NCBI RefSeq assembly: GCF_003350005.1
Contig: NZ_QLKS01000003.1
Span: 310,001 to 374,000, forward strand
Length of the DNA stretch: 64,000 nt
Source of the DNA: Psychrobacter proteolyticus
GTDB lineage: Bacteria; Pseudomonadota; Gammaproteobacteria; Pseudomonadales; Moraxellaceae
Direction: 5' to 3'
In this document: positions 1 to 9,214 of the stretch, piece by piece
Layout of the letters: each line of letters starts with the position of its first letter
How positions within the stretch are numbered: the stretch's first letter is position 1
Notes under the pieces: model-generated
The model's input: the letters and a program-made list of their open reading frames with translations, nothing else
Databases searched by the model: none
What the model was told of the DNA's origin: nothing
Translations under genes and position numbers: made by a program

Positions 1-20
1 TAAAATATAATAAAAAGGTA

Positions 21-65
21 AAAAAATACTGAACCTAGCATGACACTATTAGTTCAGTATTTTTT
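21..65. terminator. Bidirectional hairpin terminator
   Basis: Perfect 9-bp stem (26-34 with 52-60, arms ATACTGAAC and GTTCAGTAT) with a 17-nt loop, flanked by an A run on the left and a T run on the right. It can stop the minus-strand aminotransferase and also transcription entering from the left of the window. Confidence 0.7.
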
Positions 66-167
66 ATAACTGTTAGGACTGTACTGTAAAGGCTTTACAA
101 AGGGCAGTGAAAAAGACTTAATAAGCTATCACATTAATATCTTTGTTAGCCCTCTTAATTGGTATCT

Positions 168-1304
168 TTACTGGCCTAACACTTTATCAAGTGCCGTTTC
201 AAAACGCGCTACTGTGCCATCGATATCAGTCAATTTGTCCAAGCCAAACAGGCCCAATCGGAAAGTTTTAAAGTTATCAGGCTCGCCCACTTTCAATGGT
301 ACTCCAGCCGCGATTTGCACTCCGATTTCAGCAAACGCGCTACCTTTATGCATATCATCACGATCAGTATAAGAGACGACCACACCAGGTGCTTTAAAAC
401 CTGCAGCAGCGACGCTCTCAACGCCTTTCGCTTCTAGTACTTCGCGGATACGTTTGCCAAGTGTCCACTGTGCGTCACACAATTTATCAAAACCGATTGC
501 TTTGGCTTCATTCACGGCATCACGGAACTGGCGTAAGCTGTCTGTCGGCATAGTCGCATGGTACGCATGACCGCCATTTTCGTAAGCACGCATGATGTTT
601 AGCCATTGCTTTAGGTCGATACTAAAACTATCAGATTCAGTGCTGTCTACTTTTTTGACAGCAGCATCGCTTAACATGACCAAGCCAGCGCCCGGCGTAC
701 TGCTCCAACCTTTTTGCGGTGCACTAATCAGTACATCGATGCCCAATGCCTTCATATCTAGCCATACGCAGCCTGAGGCAATGCAGTCAATGACTAACAG
801 TCCGCCAACGCTATGCACAGCCTCACTCAACGCTTTGATATAGTCATCTGATAAGATGATGCCCGATGAGGTTTCAACATGCGGGGCAAATACAACTGCT
901 GGCTTCTCTTCTTTGATTTTGGCTACTGCAACGTCGATATCAACTGGAGCAAACGGTTTTGGCGACTCACTATCATCAGCACGATTGGCCGTGAGGACTG
1001 TAGATGCCTTGGCGATTTTGCCTTTTTCTAAGATTTGCGTCCAACGATAGCTGAACCAACCATTACGAATGATTAGGCAGTCTTCATCATTTGCCAACTG
1101 GCGAGCGACTGCTTCCATACCATAAGTACCAGAACCAGGAACGATCACCACTGCGTCAGCGTTATACACAGATTTTAGGTCACTAGATAGGTCGTTCATC
1201 ACTTGCTGAAAGGCTTTTGACATATGGTTCAGCGCACGATCGGTATAAACCACTGAATACTCTAATAAGCCGTTTGGATCGATATCTTGACGTAATGCAG
1301 GCAT
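168..1304 (-). CDS. Class V aminotransferase (alanine/serine-glyoxylate aminotransferase-like)
   Basis: The 378-aa protein is a PLP-dependent class V (fold type I) aminotransferase of the alanine-glyoxylate / serine-glyoxylate / phosphoserine-like group. The PLP-binding lysine is probably Lys198 in SAPQKGW, preceded by the cofactor aspartate in VIDCIAS (about residue 173). The N-terminal phosphate-binding region PGSGTYGMEA (56-65) is also visible. It probably moves an amino group between alanine or serine and glyoxylate or pyruvate in the cytoplasm, but the substrate cannot be settled from sequence. The gene stands alone, with a hairpin terminator downstream at 21-65 and an intergenic stretch before hemA. 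Length fits the family and the protein looks intact. The alternative is an aspartate- or purine-catabolic member of the same family. Confidence 0.85.
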   Translation of the reverse strand: MPALRQDIDPNGLLEYSVVYTDRALNHMSKAFQQVMNDLSSDLKSVYNADAVVIVPGSGTYGMEAVARQLANDEDCLIIRNGWFSYRWTQILEKGKIAKASTVLTANRADDSESPKPFAPVDIDVAVAKIKEEKPAVVFAPHVETSSGIILSDDYIKALSEAVHSVGGLLVIDCIASGCVWLDMKALGIDVLISAPQKGWSSTPGAGLVMLSDAAVKKVDSTESDSFSIDLKQWLNIMRAYENGGHAYHATMPTDSLRQFRDAVNEAKAIGFDKLCDAQWTLGKRIREVLEAKGVESVAAAGFKAPGVVVSYTDRDDMHKGSAFAEIGVQIAAGVPLKVGEPDNFKTFRLGLFGLDKLTDIDGTVARFETALDKVLGQ

Positions 1305-1661
1305 TGAACACTCCTAGTGTATGGTTAGATAATATACGACATGGATTAGATAGCACTATAATCAAGTGCTATTATTTTGATGGTGAGGTCTTGCGCTGTC
1401 TAGAGATACATTATTTTTAAACGAACAAAAAACAACGAACACTGATGAGGTCTACTAACATTAAGTTAATATATTTGTAGTCATATTACGAGCAAACACC
1501 AGCACATATCTTGACCTAAGCCATCCATGAGAGCTTGATATTAGCACTGATACTTAAGGTTGACAACGATACGCTCAGGCAACGATATGACTTGCGCTAT
1601 CGAGCATTTATTGGTAGGTATTGATTGATAAATTTTGATTTATAAAGCCACGATAAAAACA
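1305..1661. other. Intergenic region, no gene seen
   Basis: This AT-rich stretch lies between hemA and the aminotransferase, both transcribed leftwards. It must hold the aminotransferase promoter and the hemA 3' end, but I see no convincing hairpin terminator and no coding signal. Confidence 0.5.
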
Positions 1662-3071
1662 TCAATGCCCGCGATGAGCATCTTGTAGTCCTGACACCAC
1701 GAAGTCTAGCAACTCACTGTCGCCTTCGCGTGCGGCTTTGCGCATCAGTTTCGATGGTGCGTGGGTCAGTGTTTGAGTCAAACGTCTTGACAGCTCAGTG
1801 ATGATATCTTCTGGACTGACATCGTCTTGTTGCAGCTTAGCAATAGACTCATGCAGCAGCTTATCCACCTGACCTTGAGTACACGCGCGGTATTGCTGAA
1901 TATCTTTGCCAACTTGGCGAACCTGAAAGCGGCGGTCTATCTCGACCACCAATTGACTCACTAGCAGCTCAGCATCCACTGCGGCTTGGCGACGCTGCTC
2001 GATATTACCTGCGATGACATGCTGTAAGTCATCAACAGAGTACAGATAAACATCATCGATACGGCTAATGGTCGAATCGATATCGCGCGGTACGGCCAAA
2101 TCTATCATAAGCATTGGCTGATAACGGCGACGCTTTAGCGCTTGTATGGTCATTGTCTTATCAATCAACAAATCCATACTGCCACTACAACTGCTGACAA
2201 TATCGGCTTCTGCCAATACTTGCGGCAATTCTTGTAAGGGTCTAACGTCTACGCGGCGATTAGGGCCACGTAGCTCAGCCGCTAATGCTTCGGCACGTTC
2301 GGGATTACGGTTACAGATAATGACTCGTCCGACCCCTAACCCTGCGATATGAGTAGCCACTAAGCGATTCATCTCACCTGCCGCAACGACCAAAAGCGTA
2401 CGACTGGGTAAGTCATCAAATATTTGTGTGACCAATTTGGCTGCAGCAAAGCTAAGCGATACAGCCTGTGCGCCTACCTGCGTCTCGTTACGCACTCGTT
2501 TGGCGGCAGCGAATACTTGATCGATGATCCAGCCGAGCTGATTGCTGAGTACTTTTTGGTCTTGAGCCAGATGCACAGAATTTTTGATCTGCCCGAGGAT
2601 CTGCGGCTCACCCAGTATCATAGAGTCCAGACCAGCCGCTACTCTTAACCAATGAGTCAGTGCATGAGTATCACGATGTACATAGAGATAAGGATCAATA
2701 TCAACGAGTGGTAGTTGCTTAAAGTCAGCCAGCCACGTTTTGATTTTGGTAATATGCGCACTAATCGCAGCAGACGAGATATTCATGCTACTACTAAAAG
2801 TATTATTAGATGACTGTCCTGAGGTTTTGACATCTTGCACATTGGATGATTGTGAGTCAGATAATAGGTTATTAGCATGCTGCGACGTTGGTGTTTGTGG
2901 CACTAACGCATAAATTTCAGTGCGGTTACAAGTAGAGACGATCACACTACCATCAGTAAATGCTTCTATTTGTTTGAGTGCGACATTTACATCGTCACCC
3001 ACAAGCGCCAAGCGCTCTCGCAGAGCGACTGGTGCAGTTTTGTGATTGACCCCAATGACCACTAATCTCAT
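1662..3071 (-). CDS. hemA: Glutamyl-tRNA reductase
   Basis: This enzyme makes glutamate-1-semialdehyde from Glu-tRNA(Glu) with NADPH, the first committed step of C5-pathway tetrapyrrole synthesis. Its partner HemL is encoded at 22.2-23.5 kb. The N-terminus VIGVNHKTAP is diagnostic, the catalytic cysteine is Cys48 in STCNRTEIY, and LGEPQILGQIK follows near residue 155. The protein is 469 aa, longer than the roughly 420 usual, because of a Ser/Asn/Gln-rich insert of about 45 residues (about 58-105) right after the catalytic domain's TEIY motif. The nucleotide-binding motif reads AAGEMN instead of the common GAGEMG. HemA is divergent from the TPR-lolB-ispE run, the standard gammaproteobacterial hemA/lolB arrangement. 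Confidence 0.97.
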   Translation of the reverse strand: MRLVVIGVNHKTAPVALRERLALVGDDVNVALKQIEAFTDGSVIVSTCNRTEIYALVPQTPTSQHANNLLSDSQSSNVQDVKTSGQSSNNTFSSSMNISSAAISAHITKIKTWLADFKQLPLVDIDPYLYVHRDTHALTHWLRVAAGLDSMILGEPQILGQIKNSVHLAQDQKVLSNQLGWIIDQVFAAAKRVRNETQVGAQAVSLSFAAAKLVTQIFDDLPSRTLLVVAAGEMNRLVATHIAGLGVGRVIICNRNPERAEALAAELRGPNRRVDVRPLQELPQVLAEADIVSSCSGSMDLLIDKTMTIQALKRRRYQPMLMIDLAVPRDIDSTISRIDDVYLYSVDDLQHVIAGNIEQRRQAAVDAELLVSQLVVEIDRRFQVRQVGKDIQQYRACTQGQVDKLLHESIAKLQQDDVSPEDIITELSRRLTQTLTHAPSKLMRKAAREGDSELLDFVVSGLQDAHRGH

Positions 3072-3622
3072 TATCGATAGACCATAAACATGACGCTCAG
3101 TTGCCCCTTACGCTATCTTATTATTTTTAAAAGACAGTTTTTGACGACAGCGCTAAAAAGGAAGACCCTAAAAACCGCCTATTATATCATTATTGCGGGC
3201 TTTAATTAACACTCACCCATCTATGATAACCATATCTCTGTATCTGGTCGCAAATGTAACAAATCAACTACTCATACGATTTATAAAATCAATAGCTGGG
3301 TTTTGACTTATGGTCAATAATATAATGTTAAATCATTCGCTTACTCTATCTTAACTTGTTATATTTCTATAATATTCAGTTTGACAGACCTATCTATATT
3401 TAATCATCTGCAGTGTCGTTCTTTGGCGACGTACTCGCTACTAGTAGCACATTCATACAGTCAGACATGCCGATACCTGAGTAACACGGATGCTATTGTT
3501 TATCTCATCGGTCTACTCTTATAATGTTTGTCATGGGTACATATTGCCAATATCTAACTTAAAATGATTAAAACAAACTTGCCTTATCTGTGTAGGTAAA
3601 CCATGGGCGAATACGGCTATCT
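3072..3622. other. Divergent promoter region hemA / TPR protein
   Basis: A 551-bp AT-rich region separates two divergent genes and must carry both promoters. A TTGACA box at 3381-3386 is visible, but no good -10 hexamer sits at the right distance, so no promoter is assigned. No RNA gene or small ORF stands out. Confidence 0.4.
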
Positions 3623-5578
3623 ATGATTTTTTTCGGGTCATTACTTCGGGCACCACATCCCTATAGCGAACACTCTAACTTCCGTGCTTTATTGCATGTT
3701 GCTATCGAGCGCCTGTGTCAACGGTATAAGCTAGCGTTGTCCCTAGCTGTGTGCCTGTGTTTGGCAGCCCCTGTTCATGCTAGTCATCCCGATGTATTGC
3801 TTGAAGCAAAAATCCCTAAGGTATCTGTTACTACCGATAATACGGCAGCTGCCAATAAGCCAAATGGCAATAAAGTAAATGATAGTAATGCCGCGATTGA
3901 TACACCTTATAATAAAGATACGCTAACCATAGAGAACGTAAAAAACATTAATGGCCTAGCGCCAGCCAGTCTATGGCAGCCTGAGCTTAGTGAACCAAGC
4001 TTGTACGCTCTACTAGATGCAGAGTTTGCCGCTGATCGCGATGACAAACGACGTGCAGTTGCTATTTATAAGCAACAGTCTTTCAAAGAAGATGCCACAG
4101 CGGTATTTGAGAGAGCGCTTAGCCTGTCTTTGCGTAATGAAAGGGTTGAAGACTCATTACAATTTGCCAAGACATGGCAGGACCAAAACCCTGACCACGT
4201 ACCGGCTTGGTTTTATGTCGCACATTTGGCCTTACGTGCTCACGACTATATATTAGCGGGTGAAACTTTAAACCGTATCTTGCGCTATGACCCACGTGCA
4301 GATTTAAGCGAAATTCTCATAGGTATTTATCCAAATAATGATGACGATAAACGCGAGTTGCTTGCCGCGTTGCAGCCGCTAGATAGTGAGCAAAATGCCT
4401 CCTTGTCGGTATTAAAAGCGGGCTTACTCTATCAATTTAACGAACCTGAAGTCGCTATCGTTCATATCAATCGAGCGCTAGAGCGTCAGCCAGACTATGT
4501 GCCTTTTATTACATTAAAAGCGGATATATTGCGCAAAATTGTGACCGCAGAGACTGTCATCAATTACGTCAGTCAAGCTCGTCTACGCAACCCTGATAGC
4601 AAAAGCTTATATCTATATGAGATTCGCTATCTATTAGACTTAAAGCAAAGCGAGCAAGCGTGGAAATTATTGCTTGAGGCGCATAGCCGCTTTAGCGATG
4701 ATGCCGAGATTACCTTGCTCGCAGCATTAGTCAGCCTAGATATTGAAAAGTACGCTAGTGCTGATAAATTGCTCAACATGCTTGCCAAAAGTCCAGCTTA
4801 CCTTGATCAAGCCTATTATTATCTTGGTATTAGTGCTGAACGTCAGCAGAAGTTTGATAAAGCTAAGTATTATCTCAATGGCGTGATGCAAGAGGACTTA
4901 GTACTAGAAGCGCGTAGAAAAGTAGTGGCGTTTGAGATGCTCGATAATAATACCAACGCCGCAATTGCCACGTTAGAAAAACTACGCAAAGATTTTACTG
5001 TTTTTGAGCCTGATACTTTTGTCATGCAAGCCGATATCTTGTGGCAACAAAACGAATCTGATGAAGCACTGCGTCTACTAACTCGTGCCGCTCGTAAATA
5101 CCCTGATAATGAGATGCTGCTTTTTGCACGTGCCCAGCTCTTAGATGATAAAGAAGACTATGTTATTAAACGTACCTTGCTCAATCACTTACAAGCTCTA
5201 GATCCTAGCAATTTATCCTATCAATTGAGCTATGCACAATTGTTATTAGCAAATGAGCGCAGCTCAGAGCAAGGCTTGGCACTGGCCACAGCTATTATCC
5301 AAATTCGTTATGATGACCCTCGCTATGACAATGATCTTCACTTGCAAGCTTTAAATGTATTGGCTAGCAATGCGCTAGCTAAAAAGAATTATAAACAGGT
5401 TATCGATTACTTGCAGACACCTTATGATGTATTGCCTACACTGCGCTCAGGCTCACTTTTGTTGCGTGCTTACCAAGGTCTAGGTGATAATCAAAAAGTA
5501 GAAGACTTGCTAGTAGACTTACAGCAGCGCTTCTCATTTGGTCAGCACAATATCAACGATAGTATACAGCTGTACTAA
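3623..5578 (+). CDS. Secreted tetratricopeptide-repeat protein, lolB neighbour
   Basis: The 651-aa protein is probably periplasmic or envelope-associated. A hydrophobic signal-peptide core lies at residues 37-50 and a likely cleavage site follows VHA at residue 53, so the n-region is unusually long. The start is therefore uncertain: no clear Shine-Dalgarno precedes 3623, and an alternative TTG lies near 3692. The mature part is almost all helical TPR-like repeats (for example ALDAEFAADRDDKRRAVAIY near 125 and repeated A-x(2)-L-x(2)-A patterns to the end). Such proteins act as scaffolds for protein-protein contacts. Its position directly upstream of lolB is a conserved-looking context, suggesting a role in lipoprotein or outer-membrane assembly, but this is inference. 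The exact function is unknown. Confidence 0.75.
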   Translation: MIFFGSLLRAPHPYSEHSNFRALLHVAIERLCQRYKLALSLAVCLCLAAPVHASHPDVLLEAKIPKVSVTTDNTAAANKPNGNKVNDSNAAIDTPYNKDTLTIENVKNINGLAPASLWQPELSEPSLYALLDAEFAADRDDKRRAVAIYKQQSFKEDATAVFERALSLSLRNERVEDSLQFAKTWQDQNPDHVPAWFYVAHLALRAHDYILAGETLNRILRYDPRADLSEILIGIYPNNDDDKRELLAALQPLDSEQNASLSVLKAGLLYQFNEPEVAIVHINRALERQPDYVPFITLKADILRKIVTAETVINYVSQARLRNPDSKSLYLYEIRYLLDLKQSEQAWKLLLEAHSRFSDDAEITLLAALVSLDIEKYASADKLLNMLAKSPAYLDQAYYYLGISAERQQKFDKAKYYLNGVMQEDLVLEARRKVVAFEMLDNNTNAAIATLEKLRKDFTVFEPDTFVMQADILWQQNESDEALRLLTRAARKYPDNEMLLFARAQLLDDKEDYVIKRTLLNHLQALDPSNLSYQLSYAQLLLANERSSEQGLALATAIIQIRYDDPRYDNDLHLQALNVLASNALAKKNYKQVIDYLQTPYDVLPTLRSGSLLLRAYQGLGDNQKVEDLLVDLQQRFSFGQHNINDSIQLY

Positions 5579-5732
5579 TATTGATTTTTTGAGTGGGCGA
5601 CTTAATCTTCATAATTATAAAGTCAGTATAAATTACAAGCCAGTTATAAGAAGCTAACAGCCGTGCATAACCGAGCAACAAATAACGCTTAAGCTAATAT
5701 CTTTGTTCATCTTTCCATTTTGAGAAACTATT

Positions 5733-6365
5733 ATGTCAGCATCAATCACTTCTTATAAACCAAATAAATTGGCTCTGTTTACTGCTATAACTGCAGCCAT
5801 GCTCATAACCTCTGGCTGTCAGTCACTAAAAACGGCCAACGCGACTAACCAGCCAACGACTACTGTACAAGGTCAAAACGCTGATCAACCACAAAAGCTA
5901 GAGAGCTTTAATATCACGGGTAAAATTGGGGTAACGACGCCTGCGAGTGATTCGACCGGTACTCAAGGTGGTAGTGCATTTTATGCATGGGGTCAGCAAA
6001 ACGACCGATTTGCCATTGAATTAATTGGCGCACTTGGTATTGGTAAAACCAACATCGAATACAATGGTCAGACCGCTACTCTAGTCAGCGAAAAGACAGG
6101 CACATTGACTGCTGATGACCCCGAAACCTTGCTAAAGAAAGCCACTGGTTGGCAAGCGCCAATTTCACAAATGCCTTATTGGATTTCTGGTCGCCCAGCA
6201 CCTTCAGACAGCGCGCCACAACTGGATGATCAGAGCCGGTTAGTTAGCTCAGTCAATGGTGAGTGGACAGCCAACTTTACTTATAAAGGTACCGATAAGT
6301 TGCCTAGTAAAATTAGTGCAGTACAGCCACAAGGCAACAAAGTTGTAATGACGATTAACCATTAA
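5733..6365 (+). CDS. lolB: Outer membrane lipoprotein LolB
   Basis: LolB receives lipoproteins from the periplasmic chaperone LolA and inserts them in the outer membrane. The 210-aa protein has a lipobox ending at Cys29 (LITSGC) and the LolB core, with phrases such as FNITGKIGVTTP (about 63-74), GAFYAW-like AFYAWGQQNDRFAIEL and a WQAPISQMPYWISG stretch that corresponds to the family's conserved P-x-x-x-L-x-x-W-x-x-G region. It is followed 90 bp downstream by ispE, the usual lolB-ispE pair. Length is normal and no defect is seen. Confidence 0.93.
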   Translation: MSASITSYKPNKLALFTAITAAMLITSGCQSLKTANATNQPTTTVQGQNADQPQKLESFNITGKIGVTTPASDSTGTQGGSAFYAWGQQNDRFAIELIGALGIGKTNIEYNGQTATLVSEKTGTLTADDPETLLKKATGWQAPISQMPYWISGRPAPSDSAPQLDDQSRLVSSVNGEWTANFTYKGTDKLPSKISAVQPQGNKVVMTINH

Positions 6366-6455
6366 TCTATCGTTGATTGGTAATAGGAACTACGTTAAAA
6401 ATCATTATTGCTAATTAAGATAGCTATTTATAACTGCACCTTATGATAAAAAAAT

Positions 6456-7421
6456 ATGACTGAAAATATAGCCGCATCATTTGCTTGTACGATTACTCGT
6501 TTATCACCTGCAAAACTCAATCTGTTTTTGCACATCACGGGTAAACGTGCCGATGGCTATCATAATTTGCAAACGGTTTTTCGCCTGCTTGACTGGGGCG
6601 ATTACTTGCATTTTTCGGTCAGCGATAATGTCGTAATTTCTACTATAGCTAGTGAATTAACTGCCAATCAATTCTGTCATCAGCTACTGATATTAGATGG
6701 TGCAGAGGCTATCACTATTAGTATAGAAGACAATTTAATTTTCAAAGCAGCATGCGCACTGCTAGCATTTGCCATACAGTCAAACACTTTACCTGACCAA
6801 TTAGCAAAAGTGCATATCACTTTAGATAAGCACTTGCCAATGGGCGCGGGTCTAGGCGGTGGCTCATCTAATGCAGCAACGACTATACTAGTGCTCAATG
6901 AGATTTGGCAGCTTAATTTTACATGTGATGAGCTTATAAAGATTGGCGCAACTGTGGGTGCGGATGTACCTATATTTATCTTTGGGCAAGACGCTATTGC
7001 GATGGGTATTGGTGAAGAACTGTCTACGATTGAGCTGCCTGACCAGCAATATTTAGTACTGACGCCTAACGTTCATGTAAATACTGCCAAACTATTTGCG
7101 CATCCTAAACTACAGCGAGATATCGCACCTCTATCGGTTGCAACTATCCAAAACCAATACGCTGACTATGTACAAACGCTCACTACGCCTTATCATAATG
7201 TCTTTACGCCAGTGGTCACAAGCCTTGTTCCTACTGTTGCAGATGCCTTAAGTTATCTACAGGGGTTAGAGCAGCAAGCACTGGCTACAGCACGCATGAC
7301 TGGGTCTGGTAGCGCAGTGTTTTTGCCATTGGATGCAAGCGTGGCTACTAATAAAAAGCTTGTGGTGAAGTGGATTGCAGATGCGCCTTGTGCGGCATAT
7401 GTCGTTGGAAACTTAAAATAG
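6456..7421 (+). CDS. ispE: 4-diphosphocytidyl-2-C-methyl-D-erythritol kinase
   Basis: IspE phosphorylates CDP-methylerythritol in the MEP (non-mevalonate) isoprenoid pathway. The GHMP-kinase ATP loop MGAGLGGGSSNAAT spans residues 129-142. The conserved N-terminal SPAKLNLFLHI carries the active-site lysine (Lys20), and the catalytic aspartate is Asp170 in VGADVPIF. At 321 aa it is slightly longer than the E. coli enzyme because of extra residues after the first strands (60-85). The C-terminal ARMTGSGSAVF motif is present. It lies in the lolB-ispE-tRNA-Gln-prs block. Confidence 0.96.
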   Translation: MTENIAASFACTITRLSPAKLNLFLHITGKRADGYHNLQTVFRLLDWGDYLHFSVSDNVVISTIASELTANQFCHQLLILDGAEAITISIEDNLIFKAACALLAFAIQSNTLPDQLAKVHITLDKHLPMGAGLGGGSSNAATTILVLNEIWQLNFTCDELIKIGATVGADVPIFIFGQDAIAMGIGEELSTIELPDQQYLVLTPNVHVNTAKLFAHPKLQRDIAPLSVATIQNQYADYVQTLTTPYHNVFTPVVTSLVPTVADALSYLQGLEQQALATARMTGSGSAVFLPLDASVATNKKLVVKWIADAPCAAYVVGNLK

Positions 7422-7547
7422 CATATACAACCTTTAGATTTCTTATCATCTAAATAATGACAACGGTAGGATTGCCTATTTTAATTTGCTAAAATAGCGC
7501 CAGCAGTAACCTATGATGAATAAATACCAGAAAAAGCCGCAAATGAC

Positions 7548-7575
7548 TTGCAAAATCTGAAAATTTACTTATAAT
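7548..7575 (+). promoter_or_regulatory. Sigma70 promoter of first tRNA-Gln
   Basis: TTGCAA at 7548-7553 and TATAAT at 7570-7575 are separated by 16 bp, placing transcription start near 7582, only a few bases before the tRNA. Confidence 0.75.
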
Positions 7576-7588
7576 AGGTCGCCACAAT

Positions 7589-7664
7589 AGGGGTATAGCC
7601 AAGTTGGTAAGGCATCAGGTTTTGATCCTGACATCCGTTGGTTCGAGTCCAGCTACCCCTGCCA
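7589..7664 (+). tRNA. tRNA-Gln(UUG), copy 1
   Basis: The 76-nt cloverleaf has acceptor arms AGGGGTA and TACCCCT, D-arm GCCAAGTTGGTAAGGC, an anticodon loop TTTTGAT giving anticodon UUG, the T-loop GGTTCGAGTCC and an encoded GCCA end. It is identical to the copy at 7905-7980. Confidence 0.97.
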
Positions 7665-7798
7665 TTTTTTAGTACGAAGCGTTAGAGATACATCAGGTAT
7701 AAGCGGTTTATAAGTGACCTCTTATGCTATTGTCATTGACAACGTTATCCCAGTTTCGGTATAGTTCGCAATGGACACCGCTAGGGAAAAGTTATGTT

Positions 7799-7820
7799 TT
7801 AAACGGTTTATCCGTTTTTT
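7799..7820 (+). terminator. Terminator after tRNA-Gln copy 1
   Basis: Short stem AAACGG/CCGTTT (7801-7806 with 7812-7817) followed by T residues, about 135 bp after the first tRNA-Gln and before the promoter of the second. Confidence 0.5.
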
Positions 7821-7847
7821 AGATAACTGACAGGTCATGACACTATA

Positions 7848-7875
7848 TTGAGAACGACTACTTAGTCGCTATTAT
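7848..7875 (+). promoter_or_regulatory. Possible promoter of second tRNA-Gln
   Basis: TTGAGA at 7848-7853 and TATTAT at 7870-7875 with a 16-bp spacer. It is positioned 30 bp before the tRNA, so the second copy can be transcribed on its own. Confidence 0.5.
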
Positions 7876-7904
7876 ATATCAGTTGTTCATAGCCTAGACA
7901 TTAC

Positions 7905-7980
7905 AGGGGTATAGCCAAGTTGGTAAGGCATCAGGTTTTGATCCTGACATCCGTTGGTTCGAGTCCAGCTACCCCTGCCA
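7905..7980 (+). tRNA. tRNA-Gln(UUG), copy 2
   Basis: Exact duplicate of the 76-nt tRNA-Gln at 7589-7664, again with encoded CCA and anticodon UUG. Identity extends a few bases past the 3' end (a T run) and then stops. It lies 109 bp upstream of prs. Confidence 0.97.
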
Positions 7981-8089
7981 TTTTTTACTGTAATAGTATA
8001 CTTCAATACCTTCACCACTCTTTTCTTAATTTGAGCAGTTTGACACTGCTTAGCGGTCGCTGCTTGAGTCAATCAATAGGACTTCTGTC

Positions 8090-9037
8090 ATGCCTTATTT
8101 GGCGATTTTTACGGGTAATGCCCACCCAGAATTAGCAAAAACCGTAGCCGATCATCTTCACATACCTCTTGGTAAAGCTGACATCACGCGTTTTTCTGAT
8201 GGCGAAATTGCCGTGGAAATCAAAGAACACGTACGCGGTAAAGATGTGTTTATCATGCAGCCTACTTGTGCACCGACCAACGACAACTTAATGGAAATCA
8301 TGATGATGGCTGACGCTTTGCGTCGCTCTAGTGCCGGTCGTATCACAGCTGTCATGCCGTATTTTGGTTATGCTCGTCAGGATCGTCGTCCACGCTCAGC
8401 TCGTGTACCTATTTCGGCTAAAGTGGTCGCTGACATGCTAAACATCGTTAGTATCGATCGCGTAATGACTGTTGATTTGCACTCAGATCAGATTCAGGGT
8501 TTCTTTGATATCCCTGTAGACAACATCTACGGCACACCTGTATTGCTAAACGATCTACAAAAGCAAGACTATGATAATATCATGGTTGTTTCACCTGACG
8601 TAGGCGGCGTGGTTCGTGCACGTGCGATGGCTAAGCAGTTAGGCGATACCGACATGGCAATTATTGATAAGCGCCGTGCTCGTGCCAATGAGTCACAAGT
8701 AATGCATATCATTGGTGATGTTCGTGACCGTGATTGCGTTATCGTTGATGATATGGTCGATACTGCAGGTACATTGTGTAAAGCCGCCGAAGCTTTGAAA
8801 GAAAATGGTGCCCGTCGCGTCTTAGCTTACATCACGCACCCTGTCCTATCAGGTAACGCACTGAAAAACATCAGCGAATCTGCATTGGATGAAGTGGTTG
8901 TGACCGATACGATTCCACTATCTGCTGAAGCCAAAGCTTGTAGCAAAATCCGTCAGGTAAGTATTGCACCAATGCTTGCTGAAAGCTTACGCCGTATCAA
9001 TAACGAAGAATCTATTAGCGCGATGTTTGACGCTTAA
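8090..9037 (+). CDS. prs: Ribose-phosphate pyrophosphokinase
   Basis: This enzyme makes PRPP from ribose-5-phosphate and ATP, feeding purine, pyrimidine, histidine, tryptophan and NAD synthesis. The 315-aa length is exactly family-typical. The PRPP-binding signature [15 protein letters not shown] spans 215-229, the catalytic loop KRRARAN is at 194-200, and the [10 protein letters not shown] regulatory/active region begins at His131. It follows the tRNA-Gln pair and is closed by a strong terminator at 9125-9157. The lolB-ispE-prs order is common in gammaproteobacteria. Confidence 0.98.
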   Translation: MPYLAIFTGNAHPELAKTVADHLHIPLGKADITRFSDGEIAVEIKEHVRGKDVFIMQPTCAPTNDNLMEIMMMADALRRSSAGRITAVMPYFGYARQDRRPRSARVPISAKVVADMLNIVSIDRVMTVDLHSDQIQGFFDIPVDNIYGTPVLLNDLQKQDYDNIMVVSPDVGGVVRARAMAKQLGDTDMAIIDKRRARANESQVMHIIGDVRDRDCVIVDDMVDTAGTLCKAAEALKENGARRVLAYITHPVLSGNALKNISESALDEVVVTDTIPLSAEAKACSKIRQVSIAPMLAESLRRINNEESISAMFDA

Positions 9038-9124
9038 TCTGATACAGTTATTTTTAAAACAGCTATTGCGGTAATTTTTAGTAGCAATGACTGTAGTAAG
9101 ACATCTTAAATAGTTAAAAAACAG

Positions 9125-9157
9125 AGCGTCAAGTATCCTTACTTGACGCTTTGTTTT
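9125..9157 (+). terminator. prs terminator
   Basis: Perfect 11-bp stem (AGCGTCAAGTA 9125-9135 with 9140-9150), a 4-nt loop and a T-rich tail. Confidence 0.88.
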
Positions 9158-9202
9158 GTGTAGGCGTTTTGCGTAGGTCTTTATTATTGCTACAGAATCA
9201 CG

Positions 9203-9208
9203 TATAAT
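9203..9208 (+). promoter_or_regulatory. Likely -10 box of rplY promoter
   Basis: A TATAAT hexamer lies just after the prs terminator and in front of a GC-rich GCGCGCC stretch, which suggests a stringently controlled promoter. The -35 region is weak (TTTATT-like at 9180-9185). Transcription would begin near 9215. Confidence 0.5.
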
Positions 9209-9214
9209 GCGCGC

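Noticed and set aside
3381..3409. Sigma70 promoter at TTGACA 3381
   Set aside because: No acceptable -10 box at 16-18 bp.
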